64,000 bases of DNA, taken from assembly GCF_000247815.1 (NCBI RefSeq), contig NC_021676.1:6089832-6153831 (forward strand), written 5' to 3'. Numbering within the stretch: position 1 is the stretch's first letter; every line of letters starts with the position of its first letter. This document shows, in pieces, positions 11,736 to 27,995 of this stretch. The translations under genes and the position numbers were made by a program. The DNA is from Ficedula albicollis. Its lineage: Eukaryota; Chordata; Aves; Passeriformes; Muscicapidae. The notes beneath the pieces were generated by a model. The model was not told the origin of the DNA, did no database searches, and saw only the letters and a list, made by a program, of their open reading frames with translations.

Positions 11736-12114
11736 CCCTCTGAGGTCACACCCTGCTCCCTTGGTGGCTCTTCGGGTCAGGGTGCTCATTCCCAGCTGAT
11801 ATGGAAAACAGGAATTCTGGCTCCTGTGCTGGCAGTAGCTGTCCTGCTTGATTCCTCCAGCTCTCAGCCATGATCTTCCTTCCGCTCTGGAGTCCCAGCA
11901 GCTGGTTCTGCTGATGGGGAGGGCTGGGAAGGGTTTCTGGGGGCCAGTGGACTTCCCTGTCATTCCTGTTTATTGGGATCAGCCGGCTGCTGCTGGGCAG
12001 TGGGGTCTGAGCTGACCCCACAGCTCCTGGCAAGGGGCATGGGGGCTGTGCCATCTCCTTGCCCGGGCTCCCCGGGTGCCAGCCCCTCTCCAGGGCCTCC
12101 AGCCAGCCTTTCCC

Positions 12115-12450
12115 TGTGCCCTGCACCGCAGCAGCCGCCGCTGGAGCTCTTCCCGAGCTATTGGCGAGGAATTCCCGCTGGCAGCGCCTCGTCCAGATGC
12201 GCACAGCTGTGCGCACACCGCGGCCCCGCCCGCCGCCGAGTGCCCGGCCGAGCCGGGAGCGGGGATGGCATCCAGGGAATGTCACCCTGCCAGGCCCCCG
12301 TGTCGCCTCGTGGCGTGTGGCAGAGCTGCCGGCACGGAGCTGCCGCCGGCCAGGGGTCCCTGCCAAGGCACCACGTCCCCGCTGCCCCCCCCCGGTCTCG
12401 CCCTGACGAGTTCCAAGTCCGGCGAGCGGGACTCGCAGTGTTTCCTTTGG
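12115..12450. promoter_or_regulatory. CpG-island-like segment
   Basis: By hand count about 37 CpG in roughly 330 bp, with high GC and an Sp1-type CCCCGCCCGCC box near 12225. This is the strongest CpG-island candidate in the window. No exon with a recognisable product is attached. It could be an unannotated promoter, a first-exon region or merely GC-rich microchromosome DNA. Confidence 0.4.
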
Positions 12451-12601
12451 CAGAGGCACCTCCAGCCTAATTATCCCCTCTGACGTCAGTTCTGCTGTGT
12501 AAGCTGAGATTTCCCCAAGTCGTTCTCACCCTGATGCTTCTGGATTTGCCCTGCGGCTCCGTGTGGGAATGCTCAGCCTCCAGCAGGGATCACCTCTCAC
12601 C

Positions 12602-14055
<1,454 letters not shown>

Positions 14056-15539
14056 CCCCTGTCCCTGCAGGATGATCCTGCAATCCCTGTTCCAAGGATG
14101 CTGCTCCAAGTAAGCTTCAGCTCCAGCACAAAGCAGGATTCCAGAGGGAAGCAGCGCCCCTGGGGAGGGCCAGGAGAGGGAGCATTCCTTGTCTCCTGCA
14201 GGTATTGCTCCAGAGCCTGGCAGCTGCTGGGAAGCATCCCCGAGGATCAGGTGCTGCAGAAGGTCCAGGTGTCCCAGCAGATGCAGCATCCATCTGCAGG
14301 TCCCTCCAGGCCTCTGCTCTCTTCCCCCCCAGGATCTTCCCAGCTCTCCAGGGAAGGATCCCATGTCCTGGACATGCTGCTCCTGCCACAGAAAGCAGAG
14401 ATCTGTGTCAGAGGAACAAATGGTTGGGATTTTTTTTCCTCCCAGTGGAAGGATCCCACTAAGGAAGCATCAAAGATGCTCCTGGAAACTGGCAGAGTGA
14501 GAGCAGAGCCAGGAGAGCAAAACCAGGAAAGAAAAGCCAGGGATCCCACCAGAGGGGTTCTGGTGAGGGGGCTGGGCATGAGCGGGTGTGGAGGAGGGAC
14601 ACAGTCACCCCATGGAAAACAATGGGAATAATTCTGGTCCTCAGCCTGCACTGAGGTGTGGGGTGGGGAGTGAGGACCAAGCCACTTCCCGTGGCTTTTC
14701 CTCGTGGCAGCTTTGATCTATCTTAAGGAAAACTGCTGAAACACAGGGAACTGAGTCATGGTGCTTGGCAGTGGCCGGCGATGGGGCCAGGGGGCAGAGC
14801 CAGGCTCCTCCTGCCACAAAAGGGATGGGCAGGATGGGACCACTCCATCCCCTCCTGCTGCTTCCAGGTGGGAAGGGAAGAAGCAGCAGAGAGCTCCAAG
14901 TGCTGCCCTGCCAGCCAGCCCTGCTGCTCACTGGCTTGTTTTGTTTTCATGGCATTAGGGACGGATGCATTTGTGTTTTCATCTCCGGTTGTTGTGTCCC
15001 TCGGGGCCCCTCGCTCCAGCTCCTTTGTCTGGGAGCAGAAAACACTTCCACAACCAAAGGCTGGCTGAGAAATCCTGGAGCAGGCTGTAAATCTCCGTGG
15101 CTGGCCCAGTGACACACACCTGCTGCTCCACAGCTGGGAGAGGGGAAAGGGGAAGCTTGTTATGGTTTTGGTTTTTTTTTTCTGCTTTTTTAATAAAACT
15201 TGCATGATTCTCATTGAGATTTTCCAAAGCAATGGTGTTATTGCAAAGCAGGAGGTGGTGGCAGCCGGTGGTGATGGATTTCCCACCTCTTCAAAGCCCA
15301 GAAGCTTGGGTGGAATAATGGATTAGGGGCAATATCCCTCACAGGAATGGAGAAGGTGGGACATGGGGGTGTCCCAGGGTTGAAAACCCCATCCTAAGGG
15401 ATGGAGAGAGCCCATGGGATGCTGCAGAGAGTGCTCAGGGTCATTGGACAAGAGGGATGTGGTGGAAGCACAGCAGAGGAAAATAAACCCCCAGCAGGAC
15501 CTTGAGTTGGAGGGGTCACTTGTGACCCCCAAAAACTAA
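14056..15539. other. single-copy DNA, no gene recognised
   Basis: Mixed-composition sequence. Several overlapping short frames occur on both strands but none has a recognisable domain. A poly-T stretch lies near 15172-15181, followed by AATAAAAC at about 15192. Confidence 0.5.
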
Positions 15540-15780
15540 AGGTAAACGGTAAATTCAATTTTTTCTTTCAGTTCTGTGAAGGTAAAACTCCAGCACGGCA
15601 ATAGCTGGAGGTTTCACACAAACCATTTGTATGGAATTGGCATCTTTGTGCCCCAGGAAAAGCAATCAGGGCCAAAGCATGGCCCCTAATCAAAGCCTCA
15701 TTTGGGGGAGGGATTCATTAACTTTACTGGGAATGCCTTGAAAAAATCATTTCAGAAAGAAAGGAGAAAATGGCCAAGGT
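15540..15780. promoter_or_regulatory. AT-rich candidate conserved non-coding element
   Basis: A non-repetitive AT-rich island in a GC-rich neighbourhood, including TTCAATTTTTTCTTTCAG, CAAACCATTTGTATGG and GATTCATTAACTTTAC. Composition and complexity fit a regulatory element. Conservation is untested, so this is inference from composition only. Confidence 0.25.
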
Positions 15781-18204
15781 TTCCTGTGCCTGCTGTAACC
15801 TTAAACCTGCCGCAGCCACGAGGAGAGGGAGGCCTGGGGATGGGATTGCACATTTCCAAAGCCTGAGCCCACTGGAATGGCAGAGGTTTCCCCAGCTGCA
15901 GACGGGGCAGGAAAGGGGGGAAATCTGGTGGGAAGGCACTTCTGTCCCTTTTGATTTTCCCAGAGTGTGCAGATTCATTCCTTGCCCGCCTCTCCCTTTC
16001 CTGGAGTGGGATTAGAGGGGGGCACAGCCCCAGGTGGTCGCTGGACCCTCACAGAAGATGCTGGTTCAGGCTGATGATGCTGTCCCTTGGCCACCCAGGA
16101 GCTCTGAGCTGGGGGTGGGAGGCAGCCCCCCAAATATTAATGAGGGTAAAACGATTAGATCACCTCTGATGGATGCTGTGGTCCCTGAAATGGGTGTGGC
16201 TTCTGCTGGGAGCAGAGACTTCTCACAACACGGAGGGAAATTTTTAACAAATCAATGAATTTTCTTCTTCTTCTGTTGAAAAGTTCTGATCCACGAAAAT
16301 CAGACCCTTTTGTGTAGACGTAAGGATTTCGGTGAAAATTGAGTTGGTGAGGATTTCCTCGGTGAGGATGGCATACCCCATCCAAAGGAGGGAGAGCGAG
16401 TCTGCTCTGCCCAGCTCCCAGCATCTCCAGCTGGCGCTGTCCCTGTCATCCCAACAGCGCAGAGGGACCAGCCACGTGGCAGAGAGGCTGAGCAGGAGGC
16501 TCTGAGCCAGGTCTGTGCTCACCAGCCTCAGCTGAGGGGCTCTGGAGCCTGGGAGAGCTGAAACGGGAGCCAGGGACAGGCAGGCTCAGCCCAGCACCCT
16601 CTGTGCTGGCTCTACATTTTCCTGCTTCCACTTGGATGAGCGATTGCACTCAGCTGAATCACTGGAGAGGAAGCAGAAGCCACTGACACCCTGTAGTTAG
16701 TAGTGAGGAAGTTAAATATAGCTCCTACTCCGGGTTGTGAGAGACAGGGAAAGGAGCTCAGGCACTGCCACTCATCTGAATTCACCCAAAAGCATTAAGG
16801 GGATGTTGTCCTGTGCTCCCCCTGCTCCCAGGATGTGCTGAGGGGGTCCATCCCACACTGTCACCACCCCAGTACCAAGCTGGGTCCTATTTTGGGGTCC
16901 CGTGTTCACCTGGGTTCTGCTGCAAGAGCCTTCACCTCCTGCAGCGTTTCCCTGGTGGGATTGCAGACTCAGATCCTCTTACCACTGCTCTCATCCCTAA
17001 AATGTTCCTCATTTTGATACTCCCAGTCCTGGGTTCATTCTTGCCTACGATCCCTTTCCACTCTGTGTCCTCTGCCTGTCCCCAGATCCTGTCCCCTCCT
17101 ACACCCACTGCGAGAGGTAGTGTCCTCTGCCTGTCCCCAGATCCCGCTCCTGTCCCCTCCTACACCCACTGCGAGAGGTGGGGATGATCAGAGTGAGCTC
17201 CATGGGAAGGATGAATCTTTCCCAGAGGTACTTCAAATCAGTGAAATTTGGGGCAGATTTCTATGGAAAAAAGCAGGAGACATATCTCCGCCACCAGAGC
17301 TGCATCTTGGAAAACTCTGCAGATCCGTTCCACATCACGGGAGAGCAAGAACTTCTCGGGGAGATAAACTAAACATAATTGGAAATGGAGCTGTTTTCCT
17401 GTTTTCCAGCAGCAAAACAGGGGGTCTGTGTGTGTGCTGCGCTCCCAGGAACGGCTGTGCCATGCAGAGAGAATTGTTCCTGCAGCTCCTGCCTCGGGGA
17501 GATACCAAACACGGGAAATTTCAGCCCGATTGATCCGAGGCCGGCGGCGCTCGGCGGAGCCTCCCCATGGGAAGCATCAGGAGAGCTCCACCAGAAGCGC
17601 TGGTGCCACAGCAGAGATTGTGCTCCCAACCCCGATAGCTGGCACAGCACTCACAGCTCCCACTCCCATTTAGGCAGTGCAGAATTCCTGGTTTTTCACC
17701 GCATTGTTCCACTCCTTTTTTTGTCCTTTCTCTCTTCCCGCATTCCTGGCGCTCACGGCAGCTTGGCTGGGCTGGGATGACAAATCCTCTTGTAGCATCT
17801 GCTGGGAACTGATAAGACAAGGGCTGATAAGGCTGATGTGCTGCTCCTGCTGGACAGGGGAATGATGCCTTTGGCTGGGGCTGGGGCTCTTCCCTCGCTG
17901 ATCCAGCAGCATCCCCAGATCCGGCTGGGCTCTGCCAAGAGCCCCAAATTGGAAAATCAGGCTGAGGGTTTGGGAGCTGGGGCAGGCTGTGCCTTGGACT
18001 GTGGTGTTTTCTTTCCAGCCTGTTGACTCTTTCCCGAGGTTAAACACAGATGTGGAGGCAAACCACAGCCCCAGCCCCTCATTCTGCCCTGCCCCAGTGT
18101 CTGCAGCTTTTTGGAAGAGATAACAATGCTGTCTTTGTTTCTTCCTCTCTTCCCGCCCTCCTCCCTCCCTTTTCTCATTCCCTCTCTCCGAGCTGTAAAC
18201 CATG
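15781..18204. other. single-copy DNA with one short tandem duplication
   Basis: No gene recognised. Part of it (about 17390-17650) has moderate CpG content. A 55-bp direct duplication at 17065-17178 is the only repeat structure I see before the 56-bp array. Confidence 0.5.
17065..17178 (+). repeat. 55-bp direct duplication
   Basis: The unit beginning GTGTCCTCTGCCTGTCCC occurs at 17065 and 17120. The second copy carries a 6-bp insertion (CCGCTC) within GATCC...TGTCC. Confidence 0.88.
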
Positions 18205-19100
18205 ATAGCAACTCTCCTCGTTCCACAAACGCTCTGGGAAATGGGGCTGAGCTGAGCAGGATAGCAGCTCTCCTCATTCCACAAACGCTCTGGGAAATGG
18301 GGCTGAGCTGAGCAGGATAGCAGCTCTCCTCATTCCACAAACGCTCTGGGAAATGGGGCTGAGCTGAGCAGGATAGCAGCTCTCCTCATTCCACAAATGC
18401 TCTGGGAAATGGGGCTGAGCTGAGCAGGATAGCAGCTCTCCTCATTCCACAAATGCTCTGGGAAATGGGGCTGAGCTGAGCAGGATAGCAGCTCTCCTCA
18501 TTCCACAAATGCTCTGGGAAATGGGGCTGAGCTGAGCAGGATAGCAGCTCTCCTCATTCCACAAATGCTCTGGGAAATGGGGCTGAGCTGAGCAGGATAG
18601 CAGCTCTCCTCATTCCACAAATGCTCTGGGAAATGGGGCTGAGCTGAGCAGGATAGCAGCTCTCCTCATTCCACAAATGCTCTGGGAAATGGGGCTGAGC
18701 TGAGCAGGATAGCAGCTCTCCTCATTCCACAAATGCTCTGGGAAATGGGGCTGAGCTGAGCAGGATAGCAGCTCTCCTCATTCCACAAATGCTCTGGGAA
18801 ATGGGGCTGAGCTGAGCAGGATAGCAGCTCTCCTCATTCCACAAATGCTCTGGGAAATGGGGCTGAGCTGAGCAGGATAGCAGCTCTCCTCATTCCACAA
18901 ATGCTCTGGGAAATGGGGCTGAGCTGAGCAGGATAGCAGCTCTCCTCATTCCACAAATGCTCTGGGAAATGGGGCTGAGCTGAGCAGGATAGCAGCTCTC
19001 CTCATTCCACAAATGCTCTGGGAAATGGGGCTGAGCTGAGCAGGATAGCAGCTCTGCTTGTTCCACAAACACTCTGGGAAATGGGGCTGAGCTGAGCAGG
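18205..19100 (+). repeat. 56-bp tandem array, exactly 16 units
   Basis: The unit begins ATAGCAGCTCTCCTCATTCC and ends GCTGAGCTGAGCAGG, repeated with a 56-bp period. The first units carry ACAAACGCTC and the inner units the homogenised ACAAATGCTC. The last unit (19045-19100) is divergent (TCTGCTTGTTCC, ACAAACACTC). Edge divergence with a uniform centre is typical of unequal exchange within an array. The minus-strand open frames here are repeat artefacts. Confidence 0.97.
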
Positions 19101-20954
19101 AAGGGCGATGGGAAGGGCAGCACCAGCTGGAACCAGGGAAGGCTGAGCCTGAAATCCCATGGCTGCCCAGGGCTGTCTCCAGAGGGTGCCAGGAGCTGCT
19201 GTGGTCTCCGTGTGTGGAGGCAGAGGGATGACCACTAAACAGCATCCTTCACTCCCGGAGGTCTTGCTTTACAGGGAATGTCACCACACTGCCTGCCAAG
19301 CTTTCATCTCTTCCCATTCTCAACTGCAAATGCGATCTGGCACGGCGTAGTGGGAGTCTGCAGGAGCAATTCCTGCTGGGTTCTGTGGGCAGAGCTCTCC
19401 TCCAGGCCTGGCTGGCTCCACAATGAAAGGCCTCTGTGATTCCTGAACGTGGTCCAGGTTTTCCCTGGGTGATACTCGGTGATCTGCCCTGTCTGTGGTG
19501 CCTCGGGAGTGGGGAGGGTCTGAGCAGCCTCAAAATTGCTGTTGGAAATGAGGATTGGGAGCACTTATAATAATGTCCAGCAGGGAAACTCATCTGAGCC
19601 TTCCCTTGGCTTAATTCTGGGAATTAACCCAAGATCCTGCTCCTCTGGGAGTGGGGATCCAGCTGCAGGGACATGGGGGCCTGGAAGTCAGGACCAGCTC
19701 GGACACAGGGTCACCACAAGGACCCCATCCCTCGAGCCAGGCTGGGAAGATTCCATCTGGAATTTGCCAGGTTTATGTTTAATCCAAAGCTGAATCACCC
19801 CACACCAGCGGGGTCAGAAGCTGTGTCTTGGTTTGTGTTTAAATCTCTTCCATGCAAAAGTGGGACACTTATCCTGGCTCTGTAGGGCAGCAGGACATGG
19901 GGACCTGCAGGGGCAGGGAAGGGAGTGTGGAAGGCTGGATGCTGTAAGCAGAGGCACCTCAATGGTTTTTAGTCTGTTCTCTGACCCAAAAACATCTGAC
20001 CCAAAATGAAAAGTGTCTTGGACAAATCACTGTTATCAACAAATAAAAACTGGAGCAAGCCAAGAGTTGCGCCTGGTCTGGAACCAATCCATCAATTCCT
20101 GGAAATAACACCGATATTTCTGTGTGTCCCGTTTAATGCAGTTTTGGAAATGCCTGGTGCCCTGTCCTTTGGAGGTCAGGCTCCATCATTAACCCCTCGC
20201 TCCCAGTCTTGCCGGGGTGCTCAGCGCTGAAGCCTCTTATTCACTGAGTGCCAAGAAATTCCTCTTGGAGCTGGAACCGCCCGTCCCCGGCTGCACTCCG
20301 GTCCACATTCCTCTGGGATCAGACCTCGGGCTGAGGGGAAATGCTCTGCAAGAAGCCCTGGGGGACAAGTGGTGACAGCTGAGTGCTGAGAGGGGCGTGG
20401 GGGACTCAGCACCCTCGGGCAGAGCGGGCACGAAACCCTTTGGGGGATGGAGATTTCCAAACAAAGAGGACGTGACGCAAACCATGGCCTGAGCTGGAGC
20501 CAGGCAATGCTGATGGGTCCTGGGGCTGCAGGGGTCACTCCCCTCGCTGCCACACCTTCATCCTCCTTGGCATCCCCCTGCCATGCCCTGAGAATCACTT
20601 TGGAGTTGTTTTCCCAGTCCATGCTCTCAGTTTGATGTGACAGAAATTGTTCATATTTGCTGTATCTCCTGTGCCTTTGCTTGATTGGCTCTCATTAGCA
20701 GGCTCTGATATCACTGGAATTAAGTTTTGCCTGTAGCTAGACCAAATCACTTTCTCGTATTAAAACAAACTTTTGGTTCTTGCTGAAAAAAGTTTATTGG
20801 ATTATTTTTTTTTCCTGGAACTCTTAGCTGTTTATGGAAAAGCAGAATAAATACTGGTACTGCCTTCAGACTGAAAAATCTCCTTTCTGGTCAGATCTGG
20901 CGTGTGTGCTCCCAGTTTTGTCAGGAACTGGAGTGGTAGGACAGGGAGTAATGG
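19101..20954. other. single-copy DNA, partly AT-rich
   Basis: No gene recognised. The stretch 20640-20830 is AT-rich and non-repetitive (TTGCTTGATTGGCTCTC with a CCAAT-box complement, then TTTATTGGATTA) and could be regulatory. There is no comparative support. Confidence 0.4.
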
Positions 20955-21208
20955 GTTCAGACAGAAAGAGGGGAAATTTGGGTGGGATATAGAGGAAGAA
21001 AAAAAGGTGGAGAGGCCCTGGCAGAGCGTGCCCAGAGAAGCTGTGGCTGCCCCTGGATCCCTGGAAGTGTCCAAGGCCAGCTTGGACAGGGCTCAGAACA
21101 ACCTGGGACAGTGGAAGGTGTCCCTGCCCATGGCAGGGGGCAGGACTGGGTGGGTTTGAGGTCCCTTCCAGCCCAAACCACCCTGGAATTCCATGATTCC
21201 ATACACAA
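20955..21208 (+). mobile_element. CR1 LINE 3' end
   Basis: Typical CR1 3' sequence in order: TGGGTGGGATAT, GAGAGGCCCTGGCAGAG, GCCCAGAGAAGCTGTGGC, TCCCTGGAAGTGTCCAAG, GTGTCCCTGCCCATGG and TGAGGTCCCTTCCAGCCC, then a degenerate ATTCCATGATTCC tail. 5'-truncated, no coding part. Confidence 0.93.
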
Positions 21209-23225
21209 CAACGTTCCCATGCTCCTTGACCAGCAGCACCGCGGTCAGACCTAATGCAGAAATGCCCTAAAATAGCCACATAAATACATATAAAGCAAAT
21301 ATGTCCCAAAGTATAAACCAAAATGAGGGAGTTTATGTAGCAAATGCAGAGCACAAGGAAAAGGGGCTCCAACACTTTAACTCCAGGAAAATGATCTGCG
21401 TGGGACCAGCTGGGCTCAGCTCTGCCACGTCCTCAAATCCACCCCCCTTCAGAGAGTCCCTTTGGTGGGACACAGGGACAGGGGTGCCCTGGCTGTGCTG
21501 GGACCCCCAGGAGAGGCAGAGCATCCATGAGGGGCTGAGGAAGGGGGAAATGCTTGGAAAGGTTGGGAGGAGAAAGGGAGGAATAGGGCAAAGAGGGGGA
21601 AGGGGACTCAGTCCAGAGCAGCAGCCAGAGCTCAGTGCTGGTGGTGCCAACAGGGGCAGGGCCATTATCCCAACACCCAGAGATGGGTCTGATATTTTAT
21701 TTACTAGGAAAGAACCTTTTTCCATTCCCTGCTTCCCTGAAAAAAAAAAAAAAAAATGTTAGCAAGAGAAAGAAAAACCCTCTCAGGCTCATTAAAGGCA
21801 AATGTTCCCACTTAGGAAAAACTGAGGGTTTTTCACTCAGGGCTTATTAGAAACAGCAGCCAGCTGGGTTCTCCTCATTCCCTGCTCCCCTCTTATACCC
21901 CTCCCATACATCCCAGCAGCTCCAGCAGCAGCACCCAGGGCAATTGGGCTGTTCAGAAGGTTTGGGACACGTGGAGGGGTGGCAGGGGATGGTGCTGGGG
22001 CCTCTCAGCATCCCTTGGCCTGGAGCTGCTCTGAGTGATGGGGGATGGAGGAACTGATCCCTCCCCTCCTCTCCCAAAGCCTTTGCCTTCTGCAGAGCTG
22101 GGAGGGGGCTCTGATGGAGATCACATCCCATTTCCAAACACTGACCCCATGGAAAGCCTGGCCCGGTCTGAAACAACCCTGAACAAATGTCCATGGGACA
22201 TGGCAGGAAAAGTGGGTTGAAATTCTGAATTACAACCTGCCCAGCCTGGAGGAGACAGTCAGGCTCCCATTCCTTGGTAGCAAGACTGTGCTGGGGGCTG
22301 AGCTCATTCCCAGCTCAGGATTGAGCTCTGGGGACAGCAGCATTCCCTGTGCAGCCTCCAGCCACCCCCTAAAGCTCTGAATGGACACTGCTGTGGATGG
22401 AAACAGAGCTCACAGGGGCAGGAGGAGCTTTGGGAAGGGGAATCACAGGATCCCAGCTGGCAGAGGAGAGAAGCGCTCACAGCTGAGAAAAGCTTTGAGA
22501 GGGAAAAATGCCCCTTGGGAAAATTCCCTGGAGCGTTTGGGGGAGCAGGACACAGGCAGGGAGAGGATGGATGAGCAGAGAGAAGGGAAAGGCTTCAGGG
22601 CCATTAAAAAGAAATTTCCCTCCTTGGGACAGGAAAATCAGCTTTGTTTTTGAAAGCAAACAAGCAAACACATGTTCAGCCCGGCTTAACACAACCTCTC
22701 TGAGTTATTATTTATTATTTCTACCATGGCAACATTCAGGGACTTCTGGAAGATAGAAAGGGATCCCTGTGCTGGGCTTTGTAGTGCCACGGAGCAGGAG
22801 ACAGCCCTTGAGCAGGAGATCAGACACAACAAATGGGAGCAGCCAGGGATGAAGGGTGGGAAGCGAAGGAACAATAACAAGGCTGTGTTTGCTCTTGCCA
22901 GCTCTGTACACATCAGGGGGGGTTGAGGGCTCCATGGTTTAGCAGCTTTGAAACTTCGCTGTAAACACGGCTTTGAGCAAAAATGAAGTGGAAATAAATA
23001 AAAACACTTCAATTAACAGAGCTGCTCCGCTCCCTCTGCACCGCTGCCGTCCCAGGGCTCTCTGGAAGCGGGAGCAGCCCTGCTGAGGGCTCTGTGCTGC
23101 AGAGCTGGGAAATCCAGAGCTCCCAGTTCCCTTCCAGCTGGGATTATGGTCAGGAAAGGTCCTGCAGGAGGAACAGACACGCTGTGATGGAACAGCTCCT
23201 GCTTCCTCTGCAGCAGGTGTGGTGA
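21209..23225. other. single-copy DNA
   Basis: Mixed sequence with a 15-17 bp poly-A run near 21741. No known gene or transposon recognised. The part near 22690-23030 is AT-rich with ATTATTTATTATTT. Open frames are short and not recognised. Confidence 0.5.
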
Positions 23226-24153
23226 GGTGTGTCCTGCTCACAGCCTGGGATGGGAATCCCTTTTCTGTGTCCTGCTCACAGCCTGGGATGGGAATTCCTT
23301 CTCCATACCCTACTCACAGCCTGGGGTGGGAATTCTCTCTCCATGCCATGCTCACAGCCTGGGATGAGAATTCCTTCCCCATACCCTGCTCAAAGCCTGG
23401 GGTGGGAATTCCTTTTCTGTGTCCTGCTCAGCCTGGGATGGGAATCCCTTTTCCATGCCCTGCTCAAACTGGGGTGGGAATTCCTTTTTTGTGTTGTGTG
23501 CACAGCCTGGGATGGGAATTCTTTCTCCATACCCTGCTCACAGCCTGGGATGGGAATTCTCTCTCCATGCCCTGCTCACACTGTGGGATGGGAATTCCTT
23601 CTCCATGCCCTGCTCAGACTGGGATGGGAATTCGTTTTCTGTGTCCTGCTGACAGCCTGGGATTGGAATTCCTTCTCCATACCCTGCTCACAGCCTGGGG
23701 TGGGAATTCTCTCTCCATGCCATGCTCACAGCCTGGGATGAGAATTCCTTCCCCATACCCTGCTCAAAGCCTGGGGTGGGAATTCCTTTTCTGTGTCCTG
23801 CTCAGCCTGGGATGGGAATCCCTTTTCCATGCCCTGCTCAAACTGGGGTGGGAATTCCTTTTCTGTGTTCTGCGCACAGCCTGGGATGGGAATTCTTTCT
23901 CCATACCCTGCTCACAGCCTGGGATGGGAATTCTCTCTCCATGCCCTGCTCACACTGTGGGATGGGAATTCCTTCTCCACGCCCTGCTCAGACTGGGATG
24001 GGAATTCCTTTTCTGTGTCCTGCTGACAGCCTGGGATTGGAATTCCTTCTCCATACCCTGCTCACAGCCTGGGGTGGGAATTCTCTCTCCAATCCCTGCT
24101 CACAGCCGGGCACATAAATTCTCTGTGTCCTGCTCACAGCCTGGATTTTGAAT
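23226..24153 (+). repeat. 38-bp minisatellite with 374-bp higher-order repeat
   Basis: The basic unit of about 38 bp has the core CACAGCCTGGGATGGGAATT plus a CTTCTCCAT or TTTTCTGTGT type end. A block of about ten diverged units (23341-23714) is repeated at 23715-24088 with only scattered differences. The 310-codon open frame through it reads a repetitive SLGWEF/QPGMGI pattern and is not a gene. Confidence 0.95.
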
Positions 24154-25900
24154 TCAAGCTCAAGGAGGGAATTCCCTCTCAGGAAATTCAGGGAGCTCAG
24201 GAAAATGGCTGAGAGTCCAAGCAGTCCTCACTCCCCTTCCCAGTCCATCCCACCACCAAGGGAATCCAGGGATGATGATGTGAGCCATGGATGATGCTCC
24301 TCGGCAGCCCCAAGACCCAGGGGAGACAGTGGGGAGTCAAGGGGTGCTTTTTCACCCCAAACCCCTCTCTGCAACCCCGTCATCACCTGGAGAGGCCAAG
24401 CAGCAGCTTTGGATGCACTGGCCATGGTTCACAGGGAATTATTCTCCTGGGGACAGTCAGAGCAAGGGGAGGGTTGGGAACAGCCAGGACCGTGTCTTGT
24501 CCCTCCACCAGCACAACGAATCCCCCTGCCAGGTCCAGTTTTCCCAGTGCCACAGCAAAGCTCCCAAGGAAGCCAAGCAGAGATATTTTTTTCCAAAAAA
24601 AAGAGCTAAACCAACCCTGTGGTTGGTATTTGTTGCTTACCCCTTGCTCCAGGGTTAACAAGTGCTGAACAAAACTCCTGGGAAGAAATCTTTCTCCCAG
24701 GTAAACATCCGGCTCTGCTCAAGTCCAAACAGCTTTTACTGCTGACTTCAGAGGAGCCAGATCCTCCCTCAGTGTCTTCTCAGCCTCTTTCACACCAGGC
24801 AGGGATCTTCAGGCAGTTTGAAGGGGTCAGGCTCCTGCTGGGACAGGTAATTTGCCAGTGGGGAGCAGCCTGAGCTGCTGGCTCTGCCTCACAGCTCTGC
24901 CTGTGGTGGTTTTCAGGGAAGAAGAAAGGAGGGAGCTTCCCTGAAAGGTGGGTGGCACAGGGAAGGGTCTAAGGGGAGGAAAAGCAGCACTAAGGGGGGA
25001 GCCCAGAGCACAGCTGGATGAGGAGGATGCAGGGCTGGGGGAGGTTGGGAAGTGCAGTGAGAACCAGACTGGAGTCCTGAGCATGAAGAGGAAAGCGAGG
25101 GGAAATCAGAGGGTTGGCACATTCCCATGAAGAACTGAAACGTTGCCTCTGATCCTGGGGTTTCCTTCCTGACAGTCACCTCTCCTTGTGTTCCTCCTCC
25201 CAGGAGCAGGAGGTTTGTGCTGCCTCAGCCTTTTTTCCATCACTTGGGCACCACCTGCCTCAGCCCTGGCTCGGGCTGTGCACCCAGAGCCCCTCTGTTC
25301 TCCCAGGGGTGACCTTGCCTGTCCATCCATCCACGGCCAAGTTTCCAGGCTGTTATCTCTCCATGGCTTGGTCTGTCCATCCATCCACAGCCGAGTTTCC
25401 AGGCTGTTATCTCTCCATGGCTTGGTTTGACACATCCCTGTCTCCAGCCATGACTGATGGCAGCCCAGCCTGCTCCAAGCCAGCCAGGTGCTGTTACCAA
25501 GCTCATTTTTCTGCCCCTCAGCTGGGACTGCAGCCAAGCACTGCTTTCCCTTCCCTCACCCACCTTCTCCCTCCCATCCACGAAGGTGTTTGTCTTCATC
25601 CCTCAGCCCCTCCTGGAGCCAACTCCCCCCATCACTCTCCCAGACAGAAGTGCAGGGTCAGCTCTGCCTCTCCCAACCTGCGATAAGCAGCTTTTATCAC
25701 TCACTACCTGCAGTTTCAAACCACTCTGTGTTTCTTCATCTTCCCTCAGATGCAGGAAGGTTCCCAGACTGCTGATGGTGCTTCTTCATTCCCCTCGTTC
25801 AAGGGCTGCAAAAATCCCCTGGCCTAGGCTCCCTTTCCCTCCCCTTGTCATTGCCCTCCTGCCCTGCACTTGGAGTGCAAAAATAAAAATAAAAATAAAA
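24154..25900. other. single-copy DNA with (AAAAT)n at its right end
   Basis: No gene recognised. A 54-bp direct duplication lies at 25320-25427, and three to four AAAAT units at about 25880-25900 run directly into poly-G block 2. Confidence 0.5.
25320..25427 (+). repeat. 54-bp direct duplication
   Basis: The unit beginning TGTCCATCCATCCAC and ending CCATGGCTTGG occurs at 25320 and 25374 with two or three substitutions between copies. Confidence 0.9.

Positions 25901-27995
<2,095 letters not shown>

Noticed and set aside
18205..19100. CRISPR-like array (regular 56-bp periodicity)
   Set aside because: There are no unique spacers; the whole 56 bp is repeated, and the host is a vertebrate.
23219..24151. 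310-codon repetitive frame with Trp/Gly/Cys-rich units
   Set aside because: Product of the 38-bp minisatellite; frame usage drifts among units and no protein family was recognised.
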